Shown one piece after another: positions 10,101 to 18,017 of a stretch of DNA of 37,382 nt. Under the pieces are notes generated by a model, which was given only the letters and a program-made list of their open reading frames with translations, made no database searches and was not told the DNA's origin. How positions within the stretch are numbered: position 1 is the stretch's first letter; every line of letters starts with the position of its first letter. Origin of the DNA: an uncultured Saprospiraceae bacterium. GTDB lineage: Bacteria; Bacteroidota; Bacteroidia; Chitinophagales; Saprospiraceae. The position numbers were made by a program, and so were the translations under genes. The stretch lies in contig CALLWB010000122.1 in the NCBI GenBank assembly GCA_938016265.1, positions 1-37,382 of the forward strand. Direction: 5' to 3'.

Positions 10101-10968
10101 AATGTCGTGGTTTCCTGGCTATGCCATCGACGTAGAAACGGGAGAACGGCTAAATCTGTTTTTTGGGGAGAATAGCTACTACAATGCGAATGAAGCGGGG
10201 CTCATAGGAATCACTGAATCAAATGGGAAAGATATGATTTGGAATCCAGGCTCTACTATCTTGGAATTACCAAACACTTCCTTGGTAGGAATTCCTGCTG
10301 GCGGGCAGCACTTTGTTTATGTAACGAATGAACGTTATGACGAATGCGCCACTATCCGACAAGGGCTCAATGGCAGTGATCTTCAAAACATTGGAGTATG
10401 GGAAAAGGTAAAATGGGCGAGTTTCCCATTATTGACTCCGGGGGCAGCATTCAAGTCTATGAAAGATGGGTTGGTGCCGTCTGAAGTTCGGTTTGAATTG
10501 AGGGTGGACAATCCGTTTCAATTGTATGAAGCTACTGGGGAGGAACAAGGGTTTCCTGTCTACGAATTTAGCATCGAAGGAATGGAAATCAATCCGCTTG
10601 CCCAAGCAGCTGGTGTTCCAGAAATCATGGACAAAATCCAAGCGGTTCCGAATCCATATTATGGAGCATCAGGCTACGAAACAAACGTCCACGAACCAAT
10701 TGTAAAAATCACCAACCTTCCAGCAAAATGTACCGTCACGATCTATTCCTTAGACGGAAAAATGGTCCGTCGATTTGATAGAAACGAACCAATTGCAAGC
10801 AGTTTTGATGACCTCCGAGCAGATCAAATCACGACCTCCATCTCCTGGGATTTGAAGTCGGAGAATGGTAATGAAATTTCTAGTGGGGTCTTCCTCATTC
10901 ATGTTTCTTCTGAATATGGGGAGCGGGTGTTAAAATGGTTTGGGGCAACCAGAATTGCAGGTAAATAA
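7174..10968 (+). CDS. Very large secreted protein with FlgD-like / T9SS-type C-terminal domain
   Basis: A 1264-residue protein with an N-terminal signal peptide (about residues 1-24, ending near QGAAQA). The body is rich in Asp, Asn, Gly and aromatic residues, with repeated references to open beta structure, and matches no enzyme family that I recognise. The last 110 residues (from about 1155) contain VPNPYYG, a TVTIYSLDGKMVRRF strand pair and a SSGVFLIHVSS strand. This is the FlgD-like Ig fold seen at the C-terminus of many large Bacteroidota exported proteins and in type A T9SS sorting domains. Secretion to the cell surface by T9SS is therefore likely. The gene is monocistronic: it has its own promoter upstream and two hairpins downstream. 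Confidence 0.8.
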   Translation: MTTRLFIFITGLFITFFAQQGAAQAVDCAELTSQADLSINQVEARLMQGGSLWWDGRDGKYIVPKPAPGEEEVSAIFAGGLWIGGLDDAGNLKMAAQTYNQGGLDFWPGPIVDGGVIGGDCSNWDLHFEVYGHEIEALINDFEDNGVIDLPVAQNLLGWPGRGNPHFTNIYPFSLPDQKLAPFYDNNSDNIYNPYDGDHPRLPISCLEDNKYADQMTWWVFNDIADEHKSSNGDPLGLEVQAMAYGFADINGLEYTTFYTYDLINKSGTNLNDVYFGQWVDPDLGCWDNDFVGCNVDRSLAIVYNDSIDIDCQNFSAGYGENPPMLGVDFLRGPKDENGAEVAMSSFLYYNGDASPQGNANWPIEYYRFLKGEWRDGSPIEYGGNGYQQGTYPYPYMFPDAPDDPDGWSECALGNSSDDRRFVMSVGPFPLVASATTQVTVGVIFVPEVEVVPDDDMGPGCPSFDLITQSDDLVQTIFDNCFSPMVHRLSAPDLDIIELDQEIIVSFSSLDENEINLCAYGEPSGFIPPGVENSEYNFQGYILYQLADPDVKINEFKDPDKARVAAITDIKDGVDKIYNYYKSDTDGLFYPELMVESDDQGLQQTFRITSDLFAPGDSKLVNHKKYYFSAISYAYNNYRQFDPHQPYRNGQTIQYIQSNINVQPYTAIPHMIPPEQYEVNSVFGYEPPITRVDGIGNPGRLLQLSEKSEAEILDAGVAGRITYKEKQGPFTIKVYNPLKVKDGNYQLRLVDEAGSGTGLVPPINWVLSDLDNPANQWSSAHPIVEGAYEFPIEDLGISIAMAQHEKAGLNPENGNGFITGTVSYEEETTPWYNAVPDQGGASYLNYIRTDLAEPDYDRDPKNEFSNIIDGSWMPYALTRFTRLPFDSALIERYISPSWSHPLQVQVSIRNKLEQLNNVDIVLTPDKNLWSRCVVINTLSRLHELEALTNTGSSAPFGIRTDASIDKDGLPDNDGTGMSWFPGYAIDVETGERLNLFFGENSYYNANEAGLIGITESNGKDMIWNPGSTILELPNTSLVGIPAGGQHFVYVTNERYDECATIRQGLNGSDLQNIGVWEKVKWASFPLLTPGAAFKSMKDGLVPSEVRFELRVDNPFQLYEATGEEQGFPVYEFSIEGMEINPLAQAAGVPEIMDKIQAVPNPYYGASGYETNVHEPIVKITNLPAKCTVTIYSLDGKMVRRFDRNEPIASSFDDLRADQITTSISWDLKSENGNEISSGVFLIHVSSEYGERVLKWFGATRIAGK

Positions 10969-10993
10969 AGAAGTAAGTGTTGTAAGTTTTATT

Positions 10994-11013
10994 CAGGCGT
11001 CCGATGACGCCTG
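10994..11013 (+). terminator. Perfect 8-bp hairpin downstream of the large secreted protein
   Basis: CAGGCGTC and GACGCCTG pair perfectly around a CGAT loop, 26 bp after the stop codon. There is no T-run directly after it. It may protect the 3' end or act together with the next hairpin. Confidence 0.5.
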
Positions 11014-11017
11014 ATCT

Positions 11018-11074
11018 AAAACCACCAATCGGAGTTTTGTAAGACTTACTCTGATTTGGTGGTTTTTTGTTTTT
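11018..11074 (+). terminator. Intrinsic terminator, probably bidirectional
   Basis: Arms at 11018-11035 and 11048-11066 form about 17 pairs with one bulge and one G-T wobble. They start with AAAACCACCA and end with TGGTGGTTTT, and a T-rich tract follows. A-runs flank the other side, so it could also stop minus-strand transcription from the yjjG-like gene that converges on it. Confidence 0.85.
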
Positions 11075-11218
11075 ATAATGCTAGAATATTTTTCAATATG
11101 GAGGAGCAGATTTTTATCAATAGGAAAGGATCGTATTGATGTTTGTTTTTAAAACGCAAAGACACAATGAGCAAAGTTTTTATCGCTAATTCTCTTCCTG
11201 CTGGTGTCCTACCTAAGA

Positions 11219-11908
11219 TCAACTACTCAGCAACAAAGGAAGTTCCTGGACTGTTTTTATAGTGTAGTTTGGTTGAATGGTGGTATTGTTTTCTTTTCCG
11301 TTGGAGATCCAGCAAGTGGACACGCCGAAGTTGTTTCCTCCTTGAATGTCAGAATTCAAACTATCTCCGATGACAAGAATTTCGGATTTTGGTGGAGGGT
11401 TGGGAATGGATTGGTAAACGTAATCGAAATAGGCGATAGCTGGCTTGGCGACACCGATTTCGTCAGAGACCACAATGCTGGCAAACAGCTCGGTCATTTT
11501 GAGTTTTTCTATACGTGGCCGTTGTACTTCTTGGAGGCCATTCGTAATGATACTCAGGGTAAAATCAGGCCTTAGTTTTTGGAGTAACTCCACTACGCCA
11601 TCGTAGGCTTCGCTGGTAAGGATCAAATTTTGGAGATACGCTTTGCTAAATTCTTGCGCGGAGATATCGTTCCAGTCTAGTGCTTCAAACAGGCGTTGGA
11701 ATCTTTTGCTTCGGAGGGTGATGGCGTTGATTTTGCCGAGCTCAAATTCGGTCCATACTTCGTGGTTGATCTTTTTGTAGCGGTTGTAAATTTCCTCAGA
11801 GCAGGTTCGGTCAAACTGGGTGAAGCTTTTCCAGAAAGAGGCCTTGCTAGCGCCATTGAAATCCAACAACGTGTTGTCTGCATCAAATTGTAACCAGGTG
11901 AATTTCAT
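11219..11908 (-). CDS. yjjG: YjjG-like HAD-family nucleotidase
   Basis: HAD-superfamily phosphatase most like E. coli YjjG, a pyrimidine/house-cleaning 5'-nucleotidase. At 229 residues it matches the family length. Motif I is FDADNTLLDF, with Asp9 the nucleophile and Asp11 the acid/base. Motif II is the SIITNG segment, motif III is the Lys in GVAKP, and motif IV is GDSLNSDIQGG. The helical cap inserted after motif I fits subfamily I. It starts 16 bp after the nucleotidyltransferase stop, so the two genes probably share a transcript. The exact substrate is inferred from the family. Confidence 0.85.
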   Translation of the reverse strand: MKFTWLQFDADNTLLDFNGASKASFWKSFTQFDRTCSEEIYNRYKKINHEVWTEFELGKINAITLRSKRFQRLFEALDWNDISAQEFSKAYLQNLILTSEAYDGVVELLQKLRPDFTLSIITNGLQEVQRPRIEKLKMTELFASIVVSDEIGVAKPAIAYFDYVYQSIPNPPPKSEILVIGDSLNSDIQGGNNFGVSTCWISNGKENNTTIQPNYTIKTVQELPLLLSS

Positions 11909-11924
11909 ATTTTGAATCGCTCAA

Positions 11925-12920
11925 TTAGCTAAAATCTATTTCTGTATTGTCTCCAATATTCAGGCTTTGACTCAAGCCGGTGATGGATGCATCGCTGCCA
12001 ACAACAGACGAGTGCAGGACGACTTCTTCGATCTTAGCATAACTTCCAATAATAGAGTTTTTGACAATCGAATAGGTGATTTTTGCATTATCTGCAATCG
12101 TGACGTTTGGACCAACAATGGAGTTGGTGATTTGGCAGCCCTTGCCAATATTTACCGGATGGATGATGATGCTATTTTCGTATTTAGGCAGATTGGTAGA
12201 GGCAAAACCGGGTTTATTGAGCAGGGTGGCATTGGTTTCTAGTAATACTTCTTTTTTCCCACAGTCAAACCAGTTATTGACGACCACTGTTGAAAATGGT
12301 GTTCCTGTTTCTATAAGTCGCTGGATGCCATCTGTCAATTGAAATTCGCCTAGGGTACGGTGGTTATTTTTGATGTTGTAGTCGAGGGCATCGATCAACT
12401 GTTTTACTTCTTTGCATTTGTAGAGGCCGACTAATGCCATGTTTGATTTAGGGATTTTTGGTTTTTCTACGACCTTGGTTACTTTGCCGTCTTCATCAAA
12501 TTCTACTACACCAAAGTCTCTGGGGTCTTCTACTTTTTTTATTCCTAAACAAGAACTGTCCTCCTCCATTATTTTTTTCAAATCGACATCGAAGATCGTA
12601 TCTCCTAGGACGATAAATACTTCTTCTTCATTTTGGATTTCTTCCCTTGCGGTCCAGACGGCATGGCCGAGTCCTTCTCTTTTTTCCTGAAAGACGTATT
12701 CCTGGTTGATATCCGGGTGATTTTCTGCAATGTAATTTCGGATTTTATCTCCTAGGTATCCAATCACAAAAACGAAATCCTGTACCCCTACATCTACCAA
12801 TTGGTCAATGATAAAGGAAATGATCGGTTTTCCTGCTACCGGGATCAGTGGTTTCGGTTGTGTGTAGGTGTGTGGTCTCAATTGTGTACCCACGCCTGCT
12901 ACCGGAATTAATGCTTTCAT
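11925..12920 (-). CDS. Sugar-1-phosphate nucleotidyltransferase with C-terminal left-handed beta-helix
   Basis: A 331-residue NDP-sugar synthase. The N-terminus has the nucleotidyltransferase signature GVGTQLRPHT followed by QPKPLIPVAGKPI. A GLGHAVWTAR segment and the GDTIFDVD metal-binding region follow. From about residue 240 the protein has hexapeptide-like repeats (NIGKGCQITNS, GPNVTIADNA and similar), a left-handed beta-helix typical of glucose-1-phosphate thymidylyl- or mannose-1-phosphate guanylyltransferases. The sugar and nucleotide cannot be decided from motifs, so no symbol is given. The product would feed surface polysaccharide synthesis. It is first in a two-gene unit with the yjjG-like gene. 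Confidence 0.85.
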   Translation of the reverse strand: MKALIPVAGVGTQLRPHTYTQPKPLIPVAGKPIISFIIDQLVDVGVQDFVFVIGYLGDKIRNYIAENHPDINQEYVFQEKREGLGHAVWTAREEIQNEEEVFIVLGDTIFDVDLKKIMEEDSSCLGIKKVEDPRDFGVVEFDEDGKVTKVVEKPKIPKSNMALVGLYKCKEVKQLIDALDYNIKNNHRTLGEFQLTDGIQRLIETGTPFSTVVVNNWFDCGKKEVLLETNATLLNKPGFASTNLPKYENSIIIHPVNIGKGCQITNSIVGPNVTIADNAKITYSIVKNSIIGSYAKIEEVVLHSSVVGSDASITGLSQSLNIGDNTEIDFS

Positions 12921-13437
12921 CGAATTTTCAGATTAAGCTGCTAATATAAGGGTAAAAGTTTAAGTTGTTGAATGAAATGAGGTTGCTGTTTGTTTGAAGT
13001 TTTGAATTTGTTTTTTTTATAGAAAAAACGGCTTTGAAATAGTATCATTTTTAGCCCGCCAATTGTTTGGGTTATCTTACATATAATTTACATTTATGTA
13101 ACTTTCAGCAAGTAATGTACTTGACAATATTTACTGTTTTAATCATTCAAAATCCTTTAATCCCAAAGCACACGCTAAAAACCATGTTTATTATAATGGG
13201 AATTGTGAAAAAATATTCCGGTACCATCCGATAGGAGTCAGAATTAGGGGGCAGGCACTATCTTCTTTATTGAATTGCCTCAGAAAGTAGCTGTTGGCTG
13301 ATTGAGAAAAGCTAGAGATCACAACCACGCCCCAAAAAAAATAACTACCTTCAAAAAAAACAAGTCCCCAATTAAACCTTTCCCAAACCCAACAGTCAAA
13401 CAACCAACACCACGCAATTTAGTGAGCAAACATCAAA
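12921..13437. other. Divergent intergenic region between nucleotidyltransferase and sigma-factor genes
   Basis: This 517-bp AT-rich stretch holds no credible gene. It contains several short inverted repeats that could be operator sites: TTACAT at 13077-13082, TTACAT-TT-ATGTAA at 13088-13101 and CAAGTA-ATG-TACTTG at 13109-13123. No TAnnTTTG element was found for the plus-strand sigma operon. Confidence 0.5.
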
Positions 13438-13992
13438 ATGCAAGAGATTATCAACGATCAGGATATAGTCGGACTACTTCAGAAAAAGGAAACCCTCAAT
13501 CAGGGATTTCGGTTGCTGGTGCAGCAATATCAAGAGCGATTGTACTGGCACATTCGAAGGATGGTGCACTTGCATGAAGATGCAAATGATGTGTTGCAGA
13601 ATGTATTCATAAAGGTGTTTCGAAACATCAAAAATTTCAAGGGCGATTCTAAGCTGTATACCTGGTTGTACCGGATTGCGACCAATGAAGCGATTACCTT
13701 CATCAATAAAGCAAAAAAGAAACAGACAGAAGGCATTGATAACGACAAAAATAGCCCCATCCTCCAGCTAAAAGCAGCCACCTTTTTTGACGGAGATGAA
13801 ATTCAGCATAAACTAAAACTCGCCATCGAAAAATTGCCAGAAAAACAACAGTTAGTTTTCAATATGCGTTATTATGACGACATGAGTTATCAAGATATTT
13901 CTGAAGTAGTGGGTACTTCCGTCGGTGGGCTGAAAGCCTCTTACCACCACGCTGTAAAAAAAATAGAGGCTTTTTTTAAAGAAAATAACTAA
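13438..13992 (+). CDS. ECF-type RNA polymerase sigma factor
   Basis: A 184-residue sigma-70 family protein of the extracytoplasmic-function group. Region 2 spans about residues 20-95, with the HEDANDVLQNVFIKVFRN segment (region 2.2) and YTWLYRIATNEAI (2.3-2.4). Region 4 is in the last 60 residues, with LPEKQQLVFNMRYYDDMSYQDI followed by the recognition-helix area. It is the first of three closely spaced plus-strand genes. The next encodes a single-span membrane protein, which suggests a sigma/anti-sigma pair responding to an envelope cue. The target promoters are unknown. Confidence 0.93.
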   Translation: MQEIINDQDIVGLLQKKETLNQGFRLLVQQYQERLYWHIRRMVHLHEDANDVLQNVFIKVFRNIKNFKGDSKLYTWLYRIATNEAITFINKAKKKQTEGIDNDKNSPILQLKAATFFDGDEIQHKLKLAIEKLPEKQQLVFNMRYYDDMSYQDISEVVGTSVGGLKASYHHAVKKIEAFFKENN

Positions 13993-14056
13993 AATAAAGA
14001 GGACAATTAAACCTTTTATGCGTTTTTTAGTCCTAATACTATAAACCAAAGTGATC

Positions 14057-14584
14057 ATGAAAAAAGATCCTACAAGCAAAAAAGAACTCGAAGAACTTTC
14101 TCCTTTTCTTTCCAAACTAAAAAAAGAGGAAGGTTATCAGGTGCCATTCAACTATTTTGAGGTGCTCCCTGATCAAATTATGGAGCAGGTGACCAAGGAA
14201 CAAACTCCGATTGCTGAACCATCCAGCAAAGAAACACCTCCCTGGAGCTTGGGTGCCTGGCTCAGCAATTTATTGCAACCCCGGTATGCACTCGCTTTGG
14301 CGTCTCTTGTTTTGATGATTTTCGCAGGGACCTTCCTGGCTGATTTTTCGACGTCAGATCCTATCAGTTCTGATCAGCTGATGGCTTCTATTTCACCAGA
14401 TGAAGCAAGGTCCTATGTCCAGTCCAATATTGAGGATTTTGAACTGGAACTGTTAGGCGAAGACTTAGAAATGATCAATGAAAAAACCGATTTTATGGAG
14501 TTCGACCAACAAGAACTCCAACAATATATTGAAGATCAGGGGCTCGAGGACATCGACACCCAGTCTTTAGAAGAATTATTATAA
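14057..14584 (+). CDS. Single-span membrane protein, probable anti-sigma partner
   Basis: A 175-residue protein, taking the ATG at 14057 rather than the GTG two codons earlier. The N-terminal 85 residues are charged and cytosolic in character. One hydrophobic helix follows (about residues 90-108, with ALASLVLMIFAGTFLADF), and the C-terminus is very acidic, rich in Glu, Asp and Gln. No zinc-binding HxxxCxxC motif of ZAS anti-sigma factors is present. The location directly after the ECF sigma gene and the topology suggest it sequesters that sigma factor, but this is inference from context. Confidence 0.65.
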   Translation: MKKDPTSKKELEELSPFLSKLKKEEGYQVPFNYFEVLPDQIMEQVTKEQTPIAEPSSKETPPWSLGAWLSNLLQPRYALALASLVLMIFAGTFLADFSTSDPISSDQLMASISPDEARSYVQSNIEDFELELLGEDLEMINEKTDFMEFDQQELQQYIEDQGLEDIDTQSLEELL

Positions 14585-14590
14585 TAATAA

Positions 14591-15061
14591 ATGAACTCAA
14601 CCATCATGAAGAATATACTTACGTTAATGCTCCTCCTTTTTTCTTTCGGAGTAGTTTGCCAAGCGCAACCAAACAAAGAAAACAGAGACAAAATAAAAGA
14701 ATGGCGCACCGCCTTCATCACCAACAAGCTGGACCTCACGGAAGCAGAAGCCCAGAAATTTTGGCCGATCTACAATGCCAGAGAAGTTGAACTCCGCGCA
14801 ATAAAAAAAGACCGCAGAGCGCATGGACTCAAAGATGCCAACAACCTCAGCGAGGAGGAAGCAGAAGTATTGATCAACAAACATTTTGAATCCAGACAAA
14901 AAGAACTTGACCTCAACAAAGCTTATTTTCAAAGACTGAAGTCAGCCATTCCAGCCTCCAAAATCATCCTAATCCCTCGTGTAGAAACAGAATTCAAGCG
15001 AACAATTTTGGAGAAGATGCGCGGCAGTGGGCAAAAACCAAGGGGCCAAGGAAACAGATAA
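14591..15061 (+). CDS. Small secreted helical protein of the sigma operon (Spy/CpxP-like in character)
   Basis: A 156-residue protein with a signal peptide (about residues 6-25, cleavage after CQA). The mature part is almost all charged helix. It contains LDLTEAEAQKFWPIYN, which resembles the LTxxQ-type motif in periplasmic Spy/CpxP stress sensors and in Bacteroidota proteins encoded beside ECF sigma factors. An alternative start is the ATG at 14606. It begins 6 bp after the preceding gene and is followed by a strong terminator, so it closes the operon. A role as periplasmic sensor or chaperone is inferred. Confidence 0.65.
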   Translation: MNSTIMKNILTLMLLLFSFGVVCQAQPNKENRDKIKEWRTAFITNKLDLTEAEAQKFWPIYNAREVELRAIKKDRRAHGLKDANNLSEEEAEVLINKHFESRQKELDLNKAYFQRLKSAIPASKIILIPRVETEFKRTILEKMRGSGQKPRGQGNR

Positions 15062-15094
15062 CAAAAATCAAACTCTCCCCATATAATGAATAAA

Positions 15095-15120
15095 GGTTTG
15101 CAAAACTGCAAACCCTTTTT
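15095..15120 (+). terminator. Intrinsic terminator of the sigma-factor operon
   Basis: GGTTTGCA and TGCAAACC pair perfectly (8 bp) around an AAAC loop, followed by C and five T. It lies 33 bp after the last stop of the operon. Confidence 0.85.
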
Positions 15121-15251
15121 CATTTATAAAGTATCCCCCACAAGCCCGATTTATTTTGTAACTTTATACTTCCCTAATTTCTTGTTTGCTAACCATCTAA
15201 GGTTACTCCATCCAGAGAAACTGCTAATTTTATTGTTGTAAAATTACTAAT

Positions 15252-17462
15252 ATGCTTCATTCACAAAAACCATCCTACACCATTTACTCTTTGCTTACTA
15301 CTGCAATATTGATAATGGGTTGGCCTTTTATTGTCTCCGTGACCAAAATGGACAATACTGTCTCTAATAAAATGGAGCGAATTGACGCAACAACCAATAC
15401 GACCACCTACACCGCTTCCACAGCATTTATTGCCAATCCAGAGCGGGGTTTTTACAGATATACGCGTACTGATGCCTCTAATTATTCCTTTTTGGATGCC
15501 AGTTACCTGACCGGCCTTCGTGAAAACGAGAACATCACCTTGATCTTCCGATATTTTGTCCTGGACAATTTTGTCAATTCTCCGCTCAGCGCGACCTACC
15601 TTCAAAACGTGGCGCAAGATCTCAATACACTGAGACAAACAGGTACTAAAGGAGTTATTCGGTTTACCTACAACAATGATTATAATGGGAATCCACCTTA
15701 TGGAGATGCGGACAAAGCAACCATCCTCAACCATATCAGTCAACTCTCCCCTATTTTAATGGCCAATAGCGATGTAATCGCTACGATACAGGTTGGATTT
15801 ATTGGTGTCTGGGGCGAATGGTACTACTCTGACCACTTCACACCTTCCTCCACCACCCAGGGAGCTATCGATCGCAGAGAAGTACTGGAAGCCTTACTCG
15901 CCGCACAGCCCGCCAATAGAATGGTCAGCCACCGTTACCCGGAAGGAAAAGTCAATATGTATGGCCTCAACTTGCCCGCAGATTCAATTACCATAAACGA
16001 AGCATACGATGAGTCTACCCTCTCGCGGATCTCTTACCACAACGATTGTTTTCTGGCAGCCATCAATGATTGGACCTACGATAACAATACCCTTGGACGG
16101 GAATTCGCCGCTGCGGAAAGTAACTACTATGTGATGGGTGGAGAAACATGCAGAGTCTCGACGTACTCCGACTGTGCCACAGCCATCAGTGATTTAGCAA
16201 CTTATCATTGGTCCTATTTGAACGATGGCTACCATCCTACCGTGCTGAGTGATTGGGGAACACAAGGATGTATCGATGATGTAACAAGAAAACTAGGCTA
16301 CCGATTTCGACTTACAGAGGCTACCCTACCAACAGAAATTGGAGTTGCCGAAGACCTGACTTTTTCTCTCACTATGGCGAATGATGGTTGGGCGCGGCCT
16401 TACAATCCGAGGGGAGTAGAGCTGGTTTTCAGAAGTCAAACGACGCAAGCCGTTTATCCTGTTTCTATAATTCCAACTACGCAGGATGAGCGACTTTGGC
16501 TTCCCGGACCAGAATCAACAAAAGTTTTAACGGGCACTGTTTCTATACAAGGCATACCTGCTGACGACTACGACATTTTACTACATATGCCAGACCCCGA
16601 AACTACCCTATATGGCAATCCCGCCTACAGCATACAACTCGCCAACCAGAATGTTTGGGAAGCGGCTACCGGATACAACAATCTATCCACCGCTATTACT
16701 GTTGCAGACAATAAAACGGCAGCTATTTTTGCATGGTTAGAAGGACCACTATTCGAAAACCAAAACCAATATGCAGCCACTATGCGAACTGCTTTGTTTG
16801 ACAATGGATTACTGCCTGGCCAAACTCCAATCCCCACCAATGCAGTACAGACTCCTGCTGGTCAACCTTACCAGGTGGCTCCTTGGAACTATGCTGGAAC
16901 AGAAGGCGCAAATTGGACAGACGCAGACTACGATGCTATCGTAGTAGAAACGGGTCAAAAACCAATAGACTGGATGCTCGTTAGTTTTAGAACTGGATTG
17001 CAAAAATCTACCGAGGTTGGACGAACGGCTGGGTTGTTACTTGATAATGGAAAGATTTATTTGACGGATCGCTCCGTGTTTGACGGTTCATTTCCCAATT
17101 CGGTATATGTGGTTTTAGAACATAGAAATCACCTTGGTATCATGAGTGCACAACCCGCTACGTTTGTAGACAATGAACTAACCATAGACTTCCGTACTGC
17201 CGACACTTATACGGGTGGTGCAGGAACTGGACAGAAAGAAATTGAGCCTGGCCGATGGGCACTCCTTGCTGGAGATGGCGATCAATCTGCCGACTTTCCA
17301 AGCTTTGAAATCACCGCACTCGACAAATCAAAATGGATTGTTGTCAATGGTCAATTTGCGGTGTACGATGATTCCGATTTCACATTTGATATAGATGTCA
17401 GCGGATTGGATAAAAACCTTTGGTCTATTAATAACGGATACTTTTCTGCTGTTGAACGGTAA
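15252..17462 (+). CDS. Secreted DUF4874/DUF4832 domain protein
   Basis: A 736-residue protein with an N-terminal hydrophobic segment (about residues 13-31) that could be a signal peptide or anchor. The NPERGFYRYT segment near residue 57, the FRYFVLDNF strand and GVWGEWYYSDHF are features I associate with the DUF4874 domain, a barrel-like fold resembling glycoside hydrolases. A DUF4832-like middle part follows, with SHRYPEGK and a GGETC segment. The C-terminal third (after about residue 470) is of unclear fold. A carbohydrate-related surface role is plausible but unproven. Its stop codon shares one base with the start of the next gene (TAATG), so the two are probably translationally coupled. 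Confidence 0.7.
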   Translation: MLHSQKPSYTIYSLLTTAILIMGWPFIVSVTKMDNTVSNKMERIDATTNTTTYTASTAFIANPERGFYRYTRTDASNYSFLDASYLTGLRENENITLIFRYFVLDNFVNSPLSATYLQNVAQDLNTLRQTGTKGVIRFTYNNDYNGNPPYGDADKATILNHISQLSPILMANSDVIATIQVGFIGVWGEWYYSDHFTPSSTTQGAIDRREVLEALLAAQPANRMVSHRYPEGKVNMYGLNLPADSITINEAYDESTLSRISYHNDCFLAAINDWTYDNNTLGREFAAAESNYYVMGGETCRVSTYSDCATAISDLATYHWSYLNDGYHPTVLSDWGTQGCIDDVTRKLGYRFRLTEATLPTEIGVAEDLTFSLTMANDGWARPYNPRGVELVFRSQTTQAVYPVSIIPTTQDERLWLPGPESTKVLTGTVSIQGIPADDYDILLHMPDPETTLYGNPAYSIQLANQNVWEAATGYNNLSTAITVADNKTAAIFAWLEGPLFENQNQYAATMRTALFDNGLLPGQTPIPTNAVQTPAGQPYQVAPWNYAGTEGANWTDADYDAIVVETGQKPIDWMLVSFRTGLQKSTEVGRTAGLLLDNGKIYLTDRSVFDGSFPNSVYVVLEHRNHLGIMSAQPATFVDNELTIDFRTADTYTGGAGTGQKEIEPGRWALLAGDGDQSADFPSFEITALDKSKWIVVNGQFAVYDDSDFTFDIDVSGLDKNLWSINNGYFSAVER

Positions 17463-17968
17463 TGTCTACGATTTCAAAAAATAAAGAAGAATTACTAGCT
17501 GCCATCAAGGACACCTTTGCCAAACTGGATAAGGATTTGGAAGGGATTTCGCTGGAAATGGCAAGGAATTCCGAAATGGACGGCCACGCCAAAGGGACGA
17601 CGATGAGCGTTTGCGATCTGCTGGCTTATTTGATAGGTTGGGGCGAATTGGTTTTATCTTGGAATAGGCAGACTCAAAATGGCGAGGTTATCAACTTCCC
17701 GACACCAGATTTTAAGTGGACGGAGCTCGGTTTATTGGCCCAGCAATTCTATAAAGACTACCAGCATCTTGATTTTTCCGAATTAAGAATCCGCTTGAAA
17801 GAAACGGTGGAGCGATTGCTTATTCTTGTAGCGTCGATGACGGATGAATCGTTGTATGGTACACCGTTTTACAAGCATTATCCATTTGGGCGGATGGTCC
17901 AACTGAATTCATCTGCTCCCTATAAGAATGCAAGGACGCGTCTCCGAAAGTGGAAGAAGTTGAATTAG
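17462..17968 (+). CDS. ClbS/DfsB-like four-helix bundle protein (DinB superfamily)
   Basis: A 168-residue all-helical cytosolic protein. The opening KNKEELLAAIKDTFAKLDKDL, the MSVCDLLAYLIGWGEL helix and the C-terminal YPFGRMVQLNSSAPYKNAR segment match the ClbS/DfsB (DUF1706) group. The founding member, ClbS, protects its producer from colibactin by opening the cyclopropane warhead. Here there is no colibactin-like cluster, so the substrate is unknown. The gene overlaps the DUF4832 gene stop by one base. Family assignment is fairly strong and function is open. Confidence 0.75.
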   Translation: MSTISKNKEELLAAIKDTFAKLDKDLEGISLEMARNSEMDGHAKGTTMSVCDLLAYLIGWGELVLSWNRQTQNGEVINFPTPDFKWTELGLLAQQFYKDYQHLDFSELRIRLKETVERLLILVASMTDESLYGTPFYKHYPFGRMVQLNSSAPYKNARTRLRKWKKLN

Positions 17969-18017
17969 TGAATGCAAGGTTGCTTTAGCAAAGATTTATC
18001 GTACTTATGAAAGAATC

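Noticed and set aside
13121-13126. TTGACA as a -35 box of the sigma operon
   Set aside because: There is no matching -10 at 16-18 bp, and Bacteroidota promoters do not use this consensus.
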